From Sulfuricurvum sp. (lineage in GTDB: Bacteria; Campylobacterota; Campylobacteria; Campylobacterales; Sulfurimonadaceae), in assembly GCF_028713855.1 (NCBI RefSeq), contig NZ_JAQTNN010000006.1:62001-126000 (forward strand): a stretch of 64,000 nt of DNA, in the 5' to 3' direction. Shown here in pieces: positions 43,463-52,704 of the stretch. Below the pieces are notes generated by a model, which was not told where the DNA came from, did no database searches, and worked only from the letters and a program-made list of their open reading frames with translations. Numbering within the stretch: the stretch's first letter is position 1; each line of letters begins with the position of its first letter. Both the position numbers and the translations under genes were made by a program.

Positions 43463-44353
43463 ATGCAGCGATATACATCACCCAAAATCCCGCTCAAAAC
43501 AATATTAAAATGGCAGTTCTCCAAATCGTTCTCTAAAAAGAGTACCTCTTCTGCCGCACTGCCGGTAATCTTGCAAGAGAGATTGCCGGAGGGAGAATAT
43601 GCGCTGTGGCTCGGACATGCGAGCGTATGGCTTCATCTCGGAGAAACAACGCTATGCATCGATCCCGTATTGGGAAATATCCCGTTCTATCACCGCCAAA
43701 GCCCTCTTCCAATTGCGAAAGAAGCGTTACATACCGACGTCATTCTCATTACCCATGCCCATTACGACCATTTTGACAAACCTTCCGTACTGAGACTGTT
43801 GAAACAAAATCCGGAGTGCATCATCGTCGCACCGGCAGGATTTTGGCGGTATTTGAAACGTCATATTGCGCGGGAAAAGTGTTTTGAGCTGGAATGGTGG
43901 GAATCAGTGATGATAGGAGGACTTTTTATCACTCTTGTCCCCAGTCTCCACTGGAGCAATCGTATCCATTTTGACATGAACAAAGCGCTGTGGGGAGGAT
44001 ACGTCATCCAAAACAGCGATCATACCATCTACCATTCGGGAGACACCGCCTATGGGGAACATTTCAAAGAGATCGGAGAAAAGTTTGAGATTGATGAAGC
44101 ATTTTTACCGATCGGAGCCTACCGCCCAGAAGAGATAATGAAACAAGTTCATATCAGCCCACCCGAAGCACTTCAAGCAGCACATGACTTAGGTGCCAAA
44201 ACGCTTGTTCCGGTTCATTATGGAACCTTTATCCTCTCGGATGAACCACTGGATGAACCGTTACTATGGTTTGAGCAGTTGGTAGGTGAAACTGTTTTCC
44301 CTTTTCAGGCATATTCCCTCAAAATGGGGGAAATTTATCGTTTTAGCATCTGA
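43463..44353 (+). CDS. Metallo-beta-lactamase-fold hydrolase (UlaG/NAPE-PLD-like)
   Basis: 296 residues. Metal ligands are THAHYDHFD (HxHxDH), a later H in PSLHWSNR, HSGDTAYGEHF (Asp) and PVHYGTF. The order GHASVWLHLGETTLCIDPVLG at the start and the IHFDMNKALWGGYVIQ block resemble NAPE-PLD/UlaG-type hydrolases, which act on phosphodiesters or lactones. The N-terminus (about 1-40) is basic. It starts five bases after the CDGSH gene stop. Substrate unknown. Confidence 0.85.
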   Translation: MQRYTSPKIPLKTILKWQFSKSFSKKSTSSAALPVILQERLPEGEYALWLGHASVWLHLGETTLCIDPVLGNIPFYHRQSPLPIAKEALHTDVILITHAHYDHFDKPSVLRLLKQNPECIIVAPAGFWRYLKRHIAREKCFELEWWESVMIGGLFITLVPSLHWSNRIHFDMNKALWGGYVIQNSDHTIYHSGDTAYGEHFKEIGEKFEIDEAFLPIGAYRPEEIMKQVHISPPEALQAAHDLGAKTLVPVHYGTFILSDEPLDEPLLWFEQLVGETVFPFQAYSLKMGEIYRFSI

Positions 44354-44371
44354 ATCCAAATGGATGCGATG

Positions 44372-44734
44372 TTATTTCGCCTCAAAAATCATATAAATGC
44401 CTAAAAAGACTAAAAATGCTCCGAATAGTATTTTTAACGTATGCGTATCGATATAATGAGCGCTTCGAGCACCGATCCAACCTCCGATGAGCGCCATTAA
44501 TGCGATAATAAATGCCGCTTTAAAATCGACATTCCCACTGCGATAGTATTCTAAAACGGCGGCGATCCCTATCGGAGGCAACAATACGGCAAGACTGGTA
44601 CCGATCGCCAGTTTCTGAGAAAATCCGACCAAATACATGAGTGCCGGAACGATTATAATTCCGCCGCCGATCCCTAAAATTCCTGCCAATATTCCCGATG
44701 ACAATCCTATTGCTATAAAAATCATCCAAATCAT
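44372..44734 (-). CDS. Half-size TauE/SafE-family permease
   Basis: 120 residues, four hydrophobic segments, equivalent to one half of the eight-helix TauE/SafE sulfite/organosulfonate exporters. The signature SGILAGILGIGGGIIIVPAL near the N-terminus and a second GGWIGARSA are clear. Such half-size proteins probably dimerise. It is the last gene of the minus-strand cluster that starts near 49908, eight bases after the YceI gene. Confidence 0.85.
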   Translation of the reverse strand: MIWMIFIAIGLSSGILAGILGIGGGIIIVPALMYLVGFSQKLAIGTSLAVLLPPIGIAAVLEYYRSGNVDFKAAFIIALMALIGGWIGARSAHYIDTHTLKILFGAFLVFLGIYMIFEAK

Positions 44735-44742
44735 TTATAAAG

Positions 44743-45270
44743 CTACCGTTTTAACTCCAAATCAACATTCAAATCGACTTGATCCCGCACGGTCAGGAAC
44801 ATCATTTTAATCGGTTTCATCCCGAAATCCGTCATTTTTAATGAACTGGTCGCTTTGATTCGAACTTTGTTTCCTTCGGCAGAAACACTCCCGTCAAAAC
44901 TCATCGGTTTCGTTACACCGTGAAGATTCATCATCCCTTTTAGGGTGTAATTATCCCCCCCTTTTGCAACCACTTCTTTCACATCAAATACCGCTTTGGG
45001 AAACGAAGAGGACTCCAATGCTTCTTGCATATGTTCATCACGCTTTTTATTGTCGCTGAATAGATCACCCATCGAAATCTCGATAGAACCTTTTAACGTC
45101 GAAGGGCTTGCTTCCATACTCAAATGCGAAGTTGCTTTCTTCGCCATCGGGTCAATCGTACTATCACCAAATACTTCCGTATGCGCTTTAACCGAGCCCG
45201 ATTCGAAATTCAAAGACCCCGCATACAACATTCCGCAAGCCAAAATGGCCAATATACTCAATTTTTTCAT
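44743..45270 (-). CDS. YceI-family periplasmic lipocalin-like protein
   Basis: 175 residues with signal peptide (KLSILAILACGMLYAG). YceI proteins form a periplasmic beta-barrel binding polyisoprenoids such as ubiquinone-like lipids. It has FESGSVKAHTEVFGDSTIDP, the MQEALESSSFPKAVFDVKEV block and LKMTDFGMKPI near the end. The ATG overlaps the stop of the upstream membrane-protein gene. In this operon it may carry an isoprenoid quinone or another lipid. Confidence 0.9.
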   Translation of the reverse strand: MKKLSILAILACGMLYAGSLNFESGSVKAHTEVFGDSTIDPMAKKATSHLSMEASPSTLKGSIEISMGDLFSDNKKRDEHMQEALESSSFPKAVFDVKEVVAKGGDNYTLKGMMNLHGVTKPMSFDGSVSAEGNKVRIKATSSLKMTDFGMKPIKMMFLTVRDQVDLNVDLELKR

Positions 45271-46220
45271 AATATTCTCCTATGATAGAATGGATAGATA
45301 ATTCCAAAAAGCCCTAACACTGCCGCAGCTATCCAGAACCGATGTTCTATAGCAAGTCCGTTTGCAATCGATGAAGCGATCCAGCCGACTCCCACCATCG
45401 ATAATGCAATGAGGCGTATGTCTGCCAATCGTATCAACGCCTGAAATAGCAAAACATTATAATAAGAAATCACAACCGGATAGACAACCGACAGTAAAAT
45501 CGGCTCTTTTAACCAATATAAAGCATAGCTGAGAATAAATAAACCCAAAATAGCCCGTGTTTGTCTCATAAGCTCTCCGCCATATCGATAGGCTAAAAAT
45601 ACCCCTAAGAGATGCGCCGGAATAATAATGAGCGGGTATGTGCGCCAAATATCCATTCCACCGGACCGGCTAAGTGTCTCAAAGAGTGCCGAATCGGCAA
45701 AAATCCAGAGCATCATTACCGCAAGTATTTCCCAATGAAAAGAGATGCTCTCACTCTCACATTGATGTTTTAGATGTGAAAAATACAAAGCGCTCACCGA
45801 TAGAAGCGGCAATATAATCGCAATAGCTCCCCGTTCAACGAATGGATAGGTATACAAAGCCGTTCCTACGGTATACGAAATCGCCAATCCAAAAGCAAGT
45901 TGTAACATACTTTGGGACCTAAAAATATACAGTAGCAACGGAGTCGTAAACCCTACCACAAACCCAAGAAGCAGCAACATTTCCAGTGAATAATCCGGAT
46001 AAAACCAGGAAATAAGTATCTGAATTCCAAACAATACATAAAGTTCCATCCGGATATTTTGATGACGCCAATAAGCACTCAGAACACTTCCGATAATCCC
46101 TCCGATAGGGAGGGTATAAAGATCATGTATATGCGAATCAAACACTCCGACAACCCCAGTTTGTGCAATAAGAAGATAATAAAGAAGCTGTGAAGCAAGT
46201 ACGATTACGAGGTAATTCAC
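45267..46220 (-). CDS. Polytopic membrane protein of unknown function
   Basis: 317 residues with about ten hydrophobic segments. It has no signature I recognise; the layout is MFS-like or NnrS-like but motifs are lacking. It overlaps the oxidase-like gene upstream (ATGA) and the YceI gene downstream, so it belongs to the envelope/redox operon. A possible histidine-containing loop (GVFDSHIHDLYTLPIGG) near the start could be functional. Confidence 0.65.
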   Translation of the reverse strand: MNYLVIVLASQLLYYLLIAQTGVVGVFDSHIHDLYTLPIGGIIGSVLSAYWRHQNIRMELYVLFGIQILISWFYPDYSLEMLLLLGFVVGFTTPLLLYIFRSQSMLQLAFGLAISYTVGTALYTYPFVERGAIAIILPLLSVSALYFSHLKHQCESESISFHWEILAVMMLWIFADSALFETLSRSGGMDIWRTYPLIIIPAHLLGVFLAYRYGGELMRQTRAILGLFILSYALYWLKEPILLSVVYPVVISYYNVLLFQALIRLADIRLIALSMVGVGWIASSIANGLAIEHRFWIAAAVLGLFGIIYPFYHRRIL

Positions 46221-47761
46221 TCTCTGCCCCGTACATAAAGCCAGTAGATCATCGCATAGACTCCATCATAAAAGGCTACCAATACTGCAATAGTGTCCAA
46301 TGTCCCCGCCATATACAGTGCTGCAAATACCGAAGCCACCAGAGAACGTATCGTCGCGCTCAGAGCAGCCAAACGTTCTGCATCGCCGTGCAATCCAGTC
46401 CAATGCACTATCCCTGTCCCGATCATAAAAGCAAAAATGACATATTCATACGTTCCGCTGAAATGCCATCCCATCACAGGGAAAATCCATCCGCCGGCTA
46501 AAAGGAGTATCAATCCACCCCCCGTATCGCTTAAAAAACCGATCCAGTGGTAGCCTTCAATCAAAGTTATATGCTGTGGTTTTATACGGTGCCAAAGAAC
46601 CTGAAAAACTATCAAAATCAAGAGAAATCCAAACAATGAACGTCCGCCAAAAAAAAGCTGAGCATCTGTGTGTATCCATCCTGTTTCCACCATACCGGCA
46701 ACACTCAATGAAAGTGCCATCAGCGCAATCAGTGTTGTCCAAAGGGTAGCGAATGTACGTGTCATCAATGCAGGAAGTGAGCGATGCACTATCGTCAGCG
46801 CCATAAAGGCAACGGCAATCCCCATCGCGATATGAGCATGTCCCACAACCAGATCATTGCGGTGAATCAATTCCCGAATCTGTGGAATAAACAAAATATT
46901 TCCTTCGATATCCACAAAGACAAACGCAATGATCGAGAAAAACAGATATGGGTTATACTCGAATTTCAAAGCGCCATCATGCCACCATCGCCAAAGAAGC
47001 GGAAGATACAGCAGGGTCAGATACTGAAAAAACCACTCTTCATTATAAGTGAGAGGATGAATGAAATTACGAATGTACAACGAGATAATGTATCCGCTCA
47101 GCGGAACGATCCACAAAATATGCCAACGAGGGGCAAACGGCTCTTTTGAAACCAGTTTTACCAATAAATAGTAAAGCGGAAGAAGTGCGAAACTCATCCC
47201 CAATGTATTATCTCCATGCGGACCTACTAGGGTTTGCTCCACCTGACCGTATTGAGGATTCATTAAAATCACCAATACGATCGGCGCGGCGACAACAGTG
47301 ATAAGCGATACATTCACCCACAGTGGGCGCTTTTCGTAACGGCGCAATGCGTCAATGAGCGCTAGAAGGTAAAACAGACCGCTAAAGGCGAGGAGAAAAT
47401 TGAGCTGATAAGGAAAATCATAAAAAGGGAGCCCTCGCATATTTCCAAACAACAGTGCCATGCTCATAAAAAGTAAAAAGAGGTTCCACACAACAAAATA
47501 ACGGCGTAAATGCGCTATTGCATTCACTGATAATACCCCCTCTTTTTCAAACAGAGCAAAAGGTAAAAGTGACAACAACAAAGGGAAAAAACCGTACAGC
47601 ATCAAAGAAATATGCAATGATCGGGCGCGTTCAGGGGAAAACAATGTCTGTGAGCCGTCTAATCCCAATATCTCCAGCGAATAGACGAGTCCCGCAATCA
47701 ATCCGAATATGAGCCAGACAAGGGCGAGAGGAAGTTCATCGTTTAAAAATGTCTTTAACAA
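46217..47761 (-). CDS. Heme-copper oxidase subunit I-like membrane protein
   Basis: About 514 residues and 12 or so membrane helices, resembling CcoN/NorB-type subunit I. Helix II has RARSLHISLMLYGFFPLL and a later helix has VVGHAHIAMGIAVAFM. The full set of canonical histidines (an HPE-type motif and a His-His pair) is not evident, so catalytic activity is uncertain. The open frame reaches 47869 but overlaps the ATPase gene. I prefer a TTG at 47761, six bases after GGAGG; an ATG at 47767 is the alternative. Confidence 0.65.
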   Translation of the reverse strand: MLKTFLNDELPLALVWLIFGLIAGLVYSLEILGLDGSQTLFSPERARSLHISLMLYGFFPLLLSLLPFALFEKEGVLSVNAIAHLRRYFVVWNLFLLFMSMALLFGNMRGLPFYDFPYQLNFLLAFSGLFYLLALIDALRRYEKRPLWVNVSLITVVAAPIVLVILMNPQYGQVEQTLVGPHGDNTLGMSFALLPLYYLLVKLVSKEPFAPRWHILWIVPLSGYIISLYIRNFIHPLTYNEEWFFQYLTLLYLPLLWRWWHDGALKFEYNPYLFFSIIAFVFVDIEGNILFIPQIRELIHRNDLVVGHAHIAMGIAVAFMALTIVHRSLPALMTRTFATLWTTLIALMALSLSVAGMVETGWIHTDAQLFFGGRSLFGFLLILIVFQVLWHRIKPQHITLIEGYHWIGFLSDTGGGLILLLAGGWIFPVMGWHFSGTYEYVIFAFMIGTGIVHWTGLHGDAERLAALSATIRSLVASVFAALYMAGTLDTIAVLVAFYDGVYAMIYWLYVRGRE

Positions 47762-48377
47762 TGCCATCCTCCATTTCGATAATCGTATCGGCAAAATCAG
47801 CGATTTTTTTGTCATGGGACGCAACGACAAACGTCGTATCATTGCGTGAAAACTCCCGAAAAAGTTCATACACTCCTAACGCATTTTTCGTATCCAGATT
47901 CCCCGTCGGCTCATCGGCGAATACCACTGACGGACGGTTGATCAGAGCACGGGCAATAGCGGCACGCTGACGCTCCCCTCCGGAGACCTCATCACTGTAG
48001 CGTTGTGCAAAACGTTCAATCCCAAGCCGTGCCATTAGAGGATCAATATCCTCTTGAAATTCAGGGAGTGCGGCAAGGGCAATATTTTCACGCAGCGTCA
48101 GATACGAAATCAGATAATGAAACTGAAAAACGAATCCGATATGACGGCGTCGGAACAGGTCTATACTTCCCCATTCCGAAAGGGCTTTGGCATCATACGT
48201 CACATGGCCGCTCGAAGGGCGCAGCAACGTTGAGAGGATGGAGAGCACTGTCGTCTTTCCGCTTCCGCTCTCTCCAATGATGGCTGTAAAGCTTCCCGGT
48301 TCAATACTCAGATCAATCCCGCGTAAAACGTGCTCGTGGACGTAATAATGTTCTAAAGCTTCCGCAACGATCTTCAC
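47736..48377 (-). CDS. ABC transporter ATPase, LolD/MacB type
   Basis: 213 residues. Walker A GESGSGKTT (about 35-43), Q-loop FVFQFHYL, signature VSGGERQR, Walker B VVFADEPTGNLD and switch ASHDK. This is the LolD/FtsE/MacB group that powers extraction or export without a substrate passing through the membrane. It overlaps its permease partner by ATGA. It is likely paired with the FtsX-type protein at 48374-49453. Confidence 0.9.
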   Translation of the reverse strand: MKIVAEALEHYYVHEHVLRGIDLSIEPGSFTAIIGESGSGKTTVLSILSTLLRPSSGHVTYDAKALSEWGSIDLFRRRHIGFVFQFHYLISYLTLRENIALAALPEFQEDIDPLMARLGIERFAQRYSDEVSGGERQRAAIARALINRPSVVFADEPTGNLDTKNALGVYELFREFSRNDTTFVVASHDKKIADFADTIIEMEDGIVKDIFKR

Positions 48378-49453
48378 GCTCCCCCCTTTTGGATCAAGCT
48401 CATCGGATCGATACGTGAAGCATAAATCGCCGGCATCAACGTCCCAAACAGCGCCATTATCACCGATACAACAAATACTTTAATCAACAATCCAATCGTT
48501 ATTTCACCGTTGATGTAGCCTTGAAATTTATCGGCGTGCTTGATCAGGTCCAATACGCCTTCGCTAACCCCCCAGGCTACCGCGAAAGCGATAACAGCAA
48601 TAATCAGTGTTTCACTGAGAAGTTTAAAAATAATCACCGACGAAGAGAGTCCGATGGAACGCATAATCCCAAATTCACTTTTTCGATCATTCACCACCAT
48701 ACTCATCATGCTCACGATTCCCAATATCCCCATCAAAAAGGCCATCGCGCCGATCACATCCGAGCTCGTTTTTATAATCTTGAATTGATTGTACGAATCG
48801 ATGAAACTGTCGGTGGTTTTAGCTTCCAGATCGGGCTGCATCGCGTTGATCTGATTTATGATCGCAGTACTCTCCCCCAAATCAGAGAGGGTGAGGAGAA
48901 AAATCGAAGCACTTTTGTGAAATACCATCCCCGCACTTTGCAAATCCATCACAACCCCGCCGTCTTCAAATCCGATACGGCTTTTAAACACACCGCTAAC
49001 GGGAAATGCTTTTTTGGAAAGGGTTATTATTTTAGGATGTTTCAGCGTCTCGTAGATTTTAGATCCCAACATCGCTTCACCCGCGTTAGGGTATCTACCC
49101 TGCGTCAAATGATAACCCTTAAATCGTCCCTCACTCACTCCGTAAATCCCTACAATCGGGAGCGGATCGACCGGAGCCGCCCCCAATATAAGACCGTTTA
49201 CCTCTTTCACTCCATGCAGCTGTGCAATGCTATGGAGCAAAGAGCGGTTGATATCGCTGAAAAACGTATCGGCGATCCCGCGCTGAGTGACGATGATATC
49301 TCCGTCGGTTTTGAGCATCGCACTGTACATGCTCACCACTCCGCCCGAAATCGCGCTGATAAGAAAAATAGCGGAAATCGAAACACTCATGCTGATAAAA
49401 ATGAGCGCCGTTTTGAAACGGTTTTTACGAAGGGCTTTAAGCGGGGTAATCAC
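48374..49453 (-). CDS. FtsX/LolC-type ABC permease
   Basis: 359 residues. Four membrane helices, one N-terminal (about 15-40) and three C-terminal, flank a large periplasmic MacB-like domain. It has the core SMSVSISAIFLISAISGGV and the family segment RKSEFGIMRSIGLSSSVIIFKLLSETL. It overlaps genes on both sides (ATGA-type), so it is part of one operon. The substrate is unknown: lipoprotein, heme-linked or redox-factor export are all possible. Confidence 0.88.
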   Translation of the reverse strand: MITPLKALRKNRFKTALIFISMSVSISAIFLISAISGGVVSMYSAMLKTDGDIIVTQRGIADTFFSDINRSLLHSIAQLHGVKEVNGLILGAAPVDPLPIVGIYGVSEGRFKGYHLTQGRYPNAGEAMLGSKIYETLKHPKIITLSKKAFPVSGVFKSRIGFEDGGVVMDLQSAGMVFHKSASIFLLTLSDLGESTAIINQINAMQPDLEAKTTDSFIDSYNQFKIIKTSSDVIGAMAFLMGILGIVSMMSMVVNDRKSEFGIMRSIGLSSSVIIFKLLSETLIIAVIAFAVAWGVSEGVLDLIKHADKFQGYINGEITIGLLIKVFVVSVIMALFGTLMPAIYASRIDPMSLIQKGGA

Positions 49454-49908
49454 TGCTCAATCGCCTGTTTGAGTTCATCGGCGGTACTGACGTAATCGAT
49501 GCGTTGAACGACATTCCCTTTTAGTTTCATAACGGTGATTTTCTCTTCTTGCCCCGGAAATTTCAAACCAAGTTCTTCATCATCGATCAATAAAACAATA
49601 TGGGGATATTTCTGCATTTTCGGGATTGCGAACGTATTGCTGATAAAGGTAGGCATTCCACTGATATCGGCGACGAATATCGCATTATGAGCATTTAAGT
49701 ACCCCTTGTCCTGCGCGGCGAGATACTCATTCACCGTGGCACCCGTCCCCTTTTCGTAAGCCAAAAGCAACGTCTTAGGCATCTCTTTTAAAGAGTGCAT
49801 TTTCCCGAACTGGTCTTTTAAATTCAGCGGCTGAACCGATTGACCGACTTTATACGCCGCACCCCAAACACTTACAACCAGTAATAATAAAACGATAATT
49901 TTTTTCAC
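49450..49908 (-). CDS. Exported thioredoxin-fold-like protein (YtfJ-like)
   Basis: 152 residues with signal peptide (IIVLLLLVVSVWGAA). The order GQSVQPLNLKDQFGKMHSLK, then KTLLLAYEKGTG, and HNAIFVADISGMPTFI, KYPHIVLLIDDEE fits a thioredoxin/peroxiredoxin-like fold, as in YtfJ. The CxxC motif is absent, so it is not a classical disulfide enzyme. It is the first gene of the 49908-44372 operon, overlapping the permease start. Confidence 0.6.
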   Translation of the reverse strand: MKKIIVLLLLVVSVWGAAYKVGQSVQPLNLKDQFGKMHSLKEMPKTLLLAYEKGTGATVNEYLAAQDKGYLNAHNAIFVADISGMPTFISNTFAIPKMQKYPHIVLLIDDEELGLKFPGQEEKITVMKLKGNVVQRIDYVSTADELKQAIEQ

Positions 49909-49989
49909 AAGAACCCTTTATACACTTTCTCAAAAGTGTAACCTAACAAATGTAAACAGGTTATTTTTTTTGCGAAGGTTAGCGGGTTA

Positions 49990-51114
49990 TTATGAATTTT
50001 TAATGAAGCTCTGATTTTTTATTTTCTCTTCGAGAATACGCAGTTCCGGCAGACTCAATGCAAAACTCTCATCCATTATTTTATCAAGATGATTCATTTC
50101 GGTGAGGGTAATCCCAAACGGATCTTTTTTCTCCGTCCGGGTCGTCGAACCCGTTAGGGTGATGTTGTCCAGTTTTTTAGCGCTGTGGCGGACGAAATAG
50201 GTGAGGAAATAGCCTCCGACATGGTCTTTTTCAATCGCGACAACAACCCGTGACGCATTGCTCCCCTCAAACTTCGCATCCGGTGCAAGCGTTTTAAAAT
50301 CGTCAACGCTGAGATATCCGACATACACTTTCGTGTAAATATCATGATAACGCTGCGTCGCGCTTCGATTAAAAAAATCCATATCGATAGGGGATTTTGC
50401 ACGAAGCGAGCGCAACATCCACGATAAGGTACTGTAGTATTTGAATGATGCAACTTTCAGCTCTTCCGCATGGGCGATCTTAGCACTCTCAACACGGATC
50501 ATCGGTGCGCGCGGAGATTTACTGCTGAGTCGATCCAAAATATGGCGGGCGCTGTAGGGTTTTGTAAGCCATACGGAGGCATAAGGAGGCAGGTCCGATG
50601 TTCCCGTCGCACCTTCGTTGAGCACTAATAGCGCTTTCACGTTATAACGGGGAAACAGCACTTCGAGCAATGCCCGTTTTTTACGAAGTCGTTTTTTGAG
50701 ATTGCTCACCGATTTGACGAGGGTCATCTCGACGAAGTAAAGCTCTTTGTCAGTGAAAAGCAATCCGTCGAACTCCCCGATTTCTTTGTGCCGGGCACGA
50801 TAAATGATCTGCCCTTTCCAGCTTACCGATAATGCGTCACTTTGGGCACGGGTACGGTGCTTATGGGGGCCTTTAATAATAAAACTTTTAATCTTTGGTT
50901 CATTAGTGGCAAAACGGAGTAGCTTTTCGTAAATATAGTTTTCATACACTTCTCCCTCAAACGAGCGAAACGCACTGATGTACCCCTCATCTTCCATCGT
51001 AAGCCCTTTGGCTTCCAACGAGAGAAGGTGATCAATATTGTAATCGTAATAGAGAAGATTATCGCCGAGTTCCGTATCGCCATCAGGGATAACCGTTTCA
51101 TTTATCGTGAGCAT
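49990..51114 (-). CDS. Hypothetical protein, possible PD-(D/E)XK-related fold
   Basis: 374 residues, soluble and without a signal peptide. GEFDGLLFTDKELYFVEMTL (about 116-135) recalls the Asp...Glu-x-Lys core of PD-(D/E)XK nucleases, but the Lys position is a Thr (EMT). A very basic stretch, NLKKRLRKKRALLE, follows. The second half is beta-rich with YVGYLSVDDFKTLAP and VVVAIEKDHVGGYFLTYFVR. I do not recognise the family. It is monocistronic and divergent from the gene at 51221. Confidence 0.6.
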   Translation of the reverse strand: MLTINETVIPDGDTELGDNLLYYDYNIDHLLSLEAKGLTMEDEGYISAFRSFEGEVYENYIYEKLLRFATNEPKIKSFIIKGPHKHRTRAQSDALSVSWKGQIIYRARHKEIGEFDGLLFTDKELYFVEMTLVKSVSNLKKRLRKKRALLEVLFPRYNVKALLVLNEGATGTSDLPPYASVWLTKPYSARHILDRLSSKSPRAPMIRVESAKIAHAEELKVASFKYYSTLSWMLRSLRAKSPIDMDFFNRSATQRYHDIYTKVYVGYLSVDDFKTLAPDAKFEGSNASRVVVAIEKDHVGGYFLTYFVRHSAKKLDNITLTGSTTRTEKKDPFGITLTEMNHLDKIMDESFALSLPELRILEEKIKNQSFIKNS

Positions 51115-51220
51115 AAAACTCTTTTAGTGCAAATTTAAGGTATTTTGCAAACACCCGTCATTATTTTACCTTATTTTTACCCTAACACTTCTCTAAAGAT
51201 CATCGTGATATACTTTATCT

Positions 51221-51826
51221 ATGCAAAACAGACCAACTGAAGATCAAATCCGCACTCAATTCGTCACATCTTTGATGAATTATTTTAAAATTGAGGAAGA
51301 CGTTTTTTTACGTAGTCATATCGATGAACTGATCCGTCCTATCGGTACCAATCGGTACAGTAGTTTTCTAAATCGGCTATCATCACGTGATATGCCCTAT
51401 AAAACTGCCTTCGAAAAAATTGCCTTAATCGCTTCGGAATTTGAAGATGAAGCCCTCTCACCTATAGATCTGGAAGCTCACGATAGAACGCAAAAACTTT
51501 ATGCATTGATGTATGATATCCGCCGTGATGTGAGTTCGATACGAGATGGTGAAAAAAGTGCTCTTGAGCGGTTTGAAGCGATCCGTTTCACCTCTATCAA
51601 ACGTGCTGGTGAAGAAAAAGCTCTGCTGGATGAAACGGATATCAATGTCGTCAAAGCCCTCACCAAACAATGGATTTATGACTACATTTCACTGGATCGA
51701 AGTCTCTTTGAAACACGGGTGGTTCACGAATACCGTAATGAAATCTTGCGTCGTGAACGTTCTAAAAACGATATCCTTGCTGCACCGCTTAAAGCAAAAT
51801 TCATCTCTTCGGTCAAACGTTCATGA
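51221..51826 (+). CDS. Hypothetical helical protein
   Basis: 201 residues, mostly charged and helical, with no membrane segment or signal. Regions such as KLYALMYDIRRDVSSIRDGE and NVVKALTKQWIYDYISLDRS suggest an all-alpha fold. I recognise no family. It overlaps the next gene by ATGA, so the two products probably work together. Confidence 0.65.
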   Translation: MQNRPTEDQIRTQFVTSLMNYFKIEEDVFLRSHIDELIRPIGTNRYSSFLNRLSSRDMPYKTAFEKIALIASEFEDEALSPIDLEAHDRTQKLYALMYDIRRDVSSIRDGEKSALERFEAIRFTSIKRAGEEKALLDETDINVVKALTKQWIYDYISLDRSLFETRVVHEYRNEILRRERSKNDILAAPLKAKFISSVKRS

Positions 51827-52704
51827 TTACCCTTCCTACTGTTCTGATCGATCGGGAGGATTTAAGTCTTATGGAGCGCGCCATAATTCCCCTTATCGCC
51901 CGTCATACCCAGCAATGGGGAGATAAACCGAGCGATGTCGATGCCTCTACGTTAGCTCAGGTTCTCCGTCACAGCCCGCGAGAAGTGATAGAAGCTCTCG
52001 ATAGCCTCGTCAAAAAAAACATTCTAAAGACACTCCGCCGCAAAACGGAACAAGGGGTAATGATCTATTACACCTTTGTCCCGATCGCTACACTATCCGC
52101 TTCGAATGTAGCACTTACAGCAACGCAATACAGTGACAGCAACTATTACCTGAACCTCTCAAATGAAACATACTCACAGATGCACGCTTTTGCCCTGGAA
52201 TTATGTGATCGCGAGGGACTTCGACGAGAGCTTTTTGATGATTTCAACCTATACCAGCGGAGTCAAAACCGCCGTTCTTTTGACTGGTGTGCCGAATTTG
52301 AGCGATGGGTGCGGCGTGAGATAAGTTCAAATGCTCCGGTATTAGCCTCAACTCAAGAGCTTGCCGAAGCCAAACCGACCATGGAAGAGTTTGAAATGGC
52401 GCAATACTTCATCCGACATCTCGCCTCGATCGATCCACAGTTCGAAGTGCCAGAAAATGTTCAAAGCTGGGCGAAGCAGATTAAAGTTCTTCTTGATACA
52501 GAGGGATACACTCTGCTTGATGTCAAGGCGGTTATTGACTGGCTATTCAGTGCCAAAGGGGATTGGTTCCGTCCGAATGTTCCCGATGCCTACCATCTGC
52601 GTAAACATTTCAAGCGGCTTATATCCAATACCCGTTCCTTCCGTGACAGCAAACCCCGTCTGCCTGAGGGTGTTAATATCTTCGATATTATCGGGCGAGA
52701 ATAA
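51823..52704 (+). CDS. Putative winged-helix/replication-type protein
   Basis: 293 residues. The N-terminal 90 residues read as a winged helix: DRTxL-like DREDLSLMERAIIPLIARHT, STLAQVLRHSPREVIEALDSL and KKNILKTLRRKTEQGVMIYY. The C-terminal part (about 200-285) has WAKQIKVLLDTEGYTLLDVK, VIDWLFSAKGDWFRPNVPDA and YHLRKHFKRLI, resembling the DnaD/replisome-organiser type C-terminal helical module of phage and plasmid proteins. A chromosomal role is unknown. The end overlaps the OmpA-domain gene by 17 bases. Confidence 0.6.
   Translation: MITLPTVLIDREDLSLMERAIIPLIARHTQQWGDKPSDVDASTLAQVLRHSPREVIEALDSLVKKNILKTLRRKTEQGVMIYYTFVPIATLSASNVALTATQYSDSNYYLNLSNETYSQMHAFALELCDREGLRRELFDDFNLYQRSQNRRSFDWCAEFERWVRREISSNAPVLASTQELAEAKPTMEEFEMAQYFIRHLASIDPQFEVPENVQSWAKQIKVLLDTEGYTLLDVKAVIDWLFSAKGDWFRPNVPDAYHLRKHFKRLISNTRSFRDSKPRLPEGVNIFDIIGRE

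Noticed and set aside
48521..49495. A 324-codon plus-strand frame across the FtsX-type gene
   Set aside because: It is antisense to a permease with a clear family segment and operon overlaps, and the translated product is rich in His and Arg as expected for a shadow.
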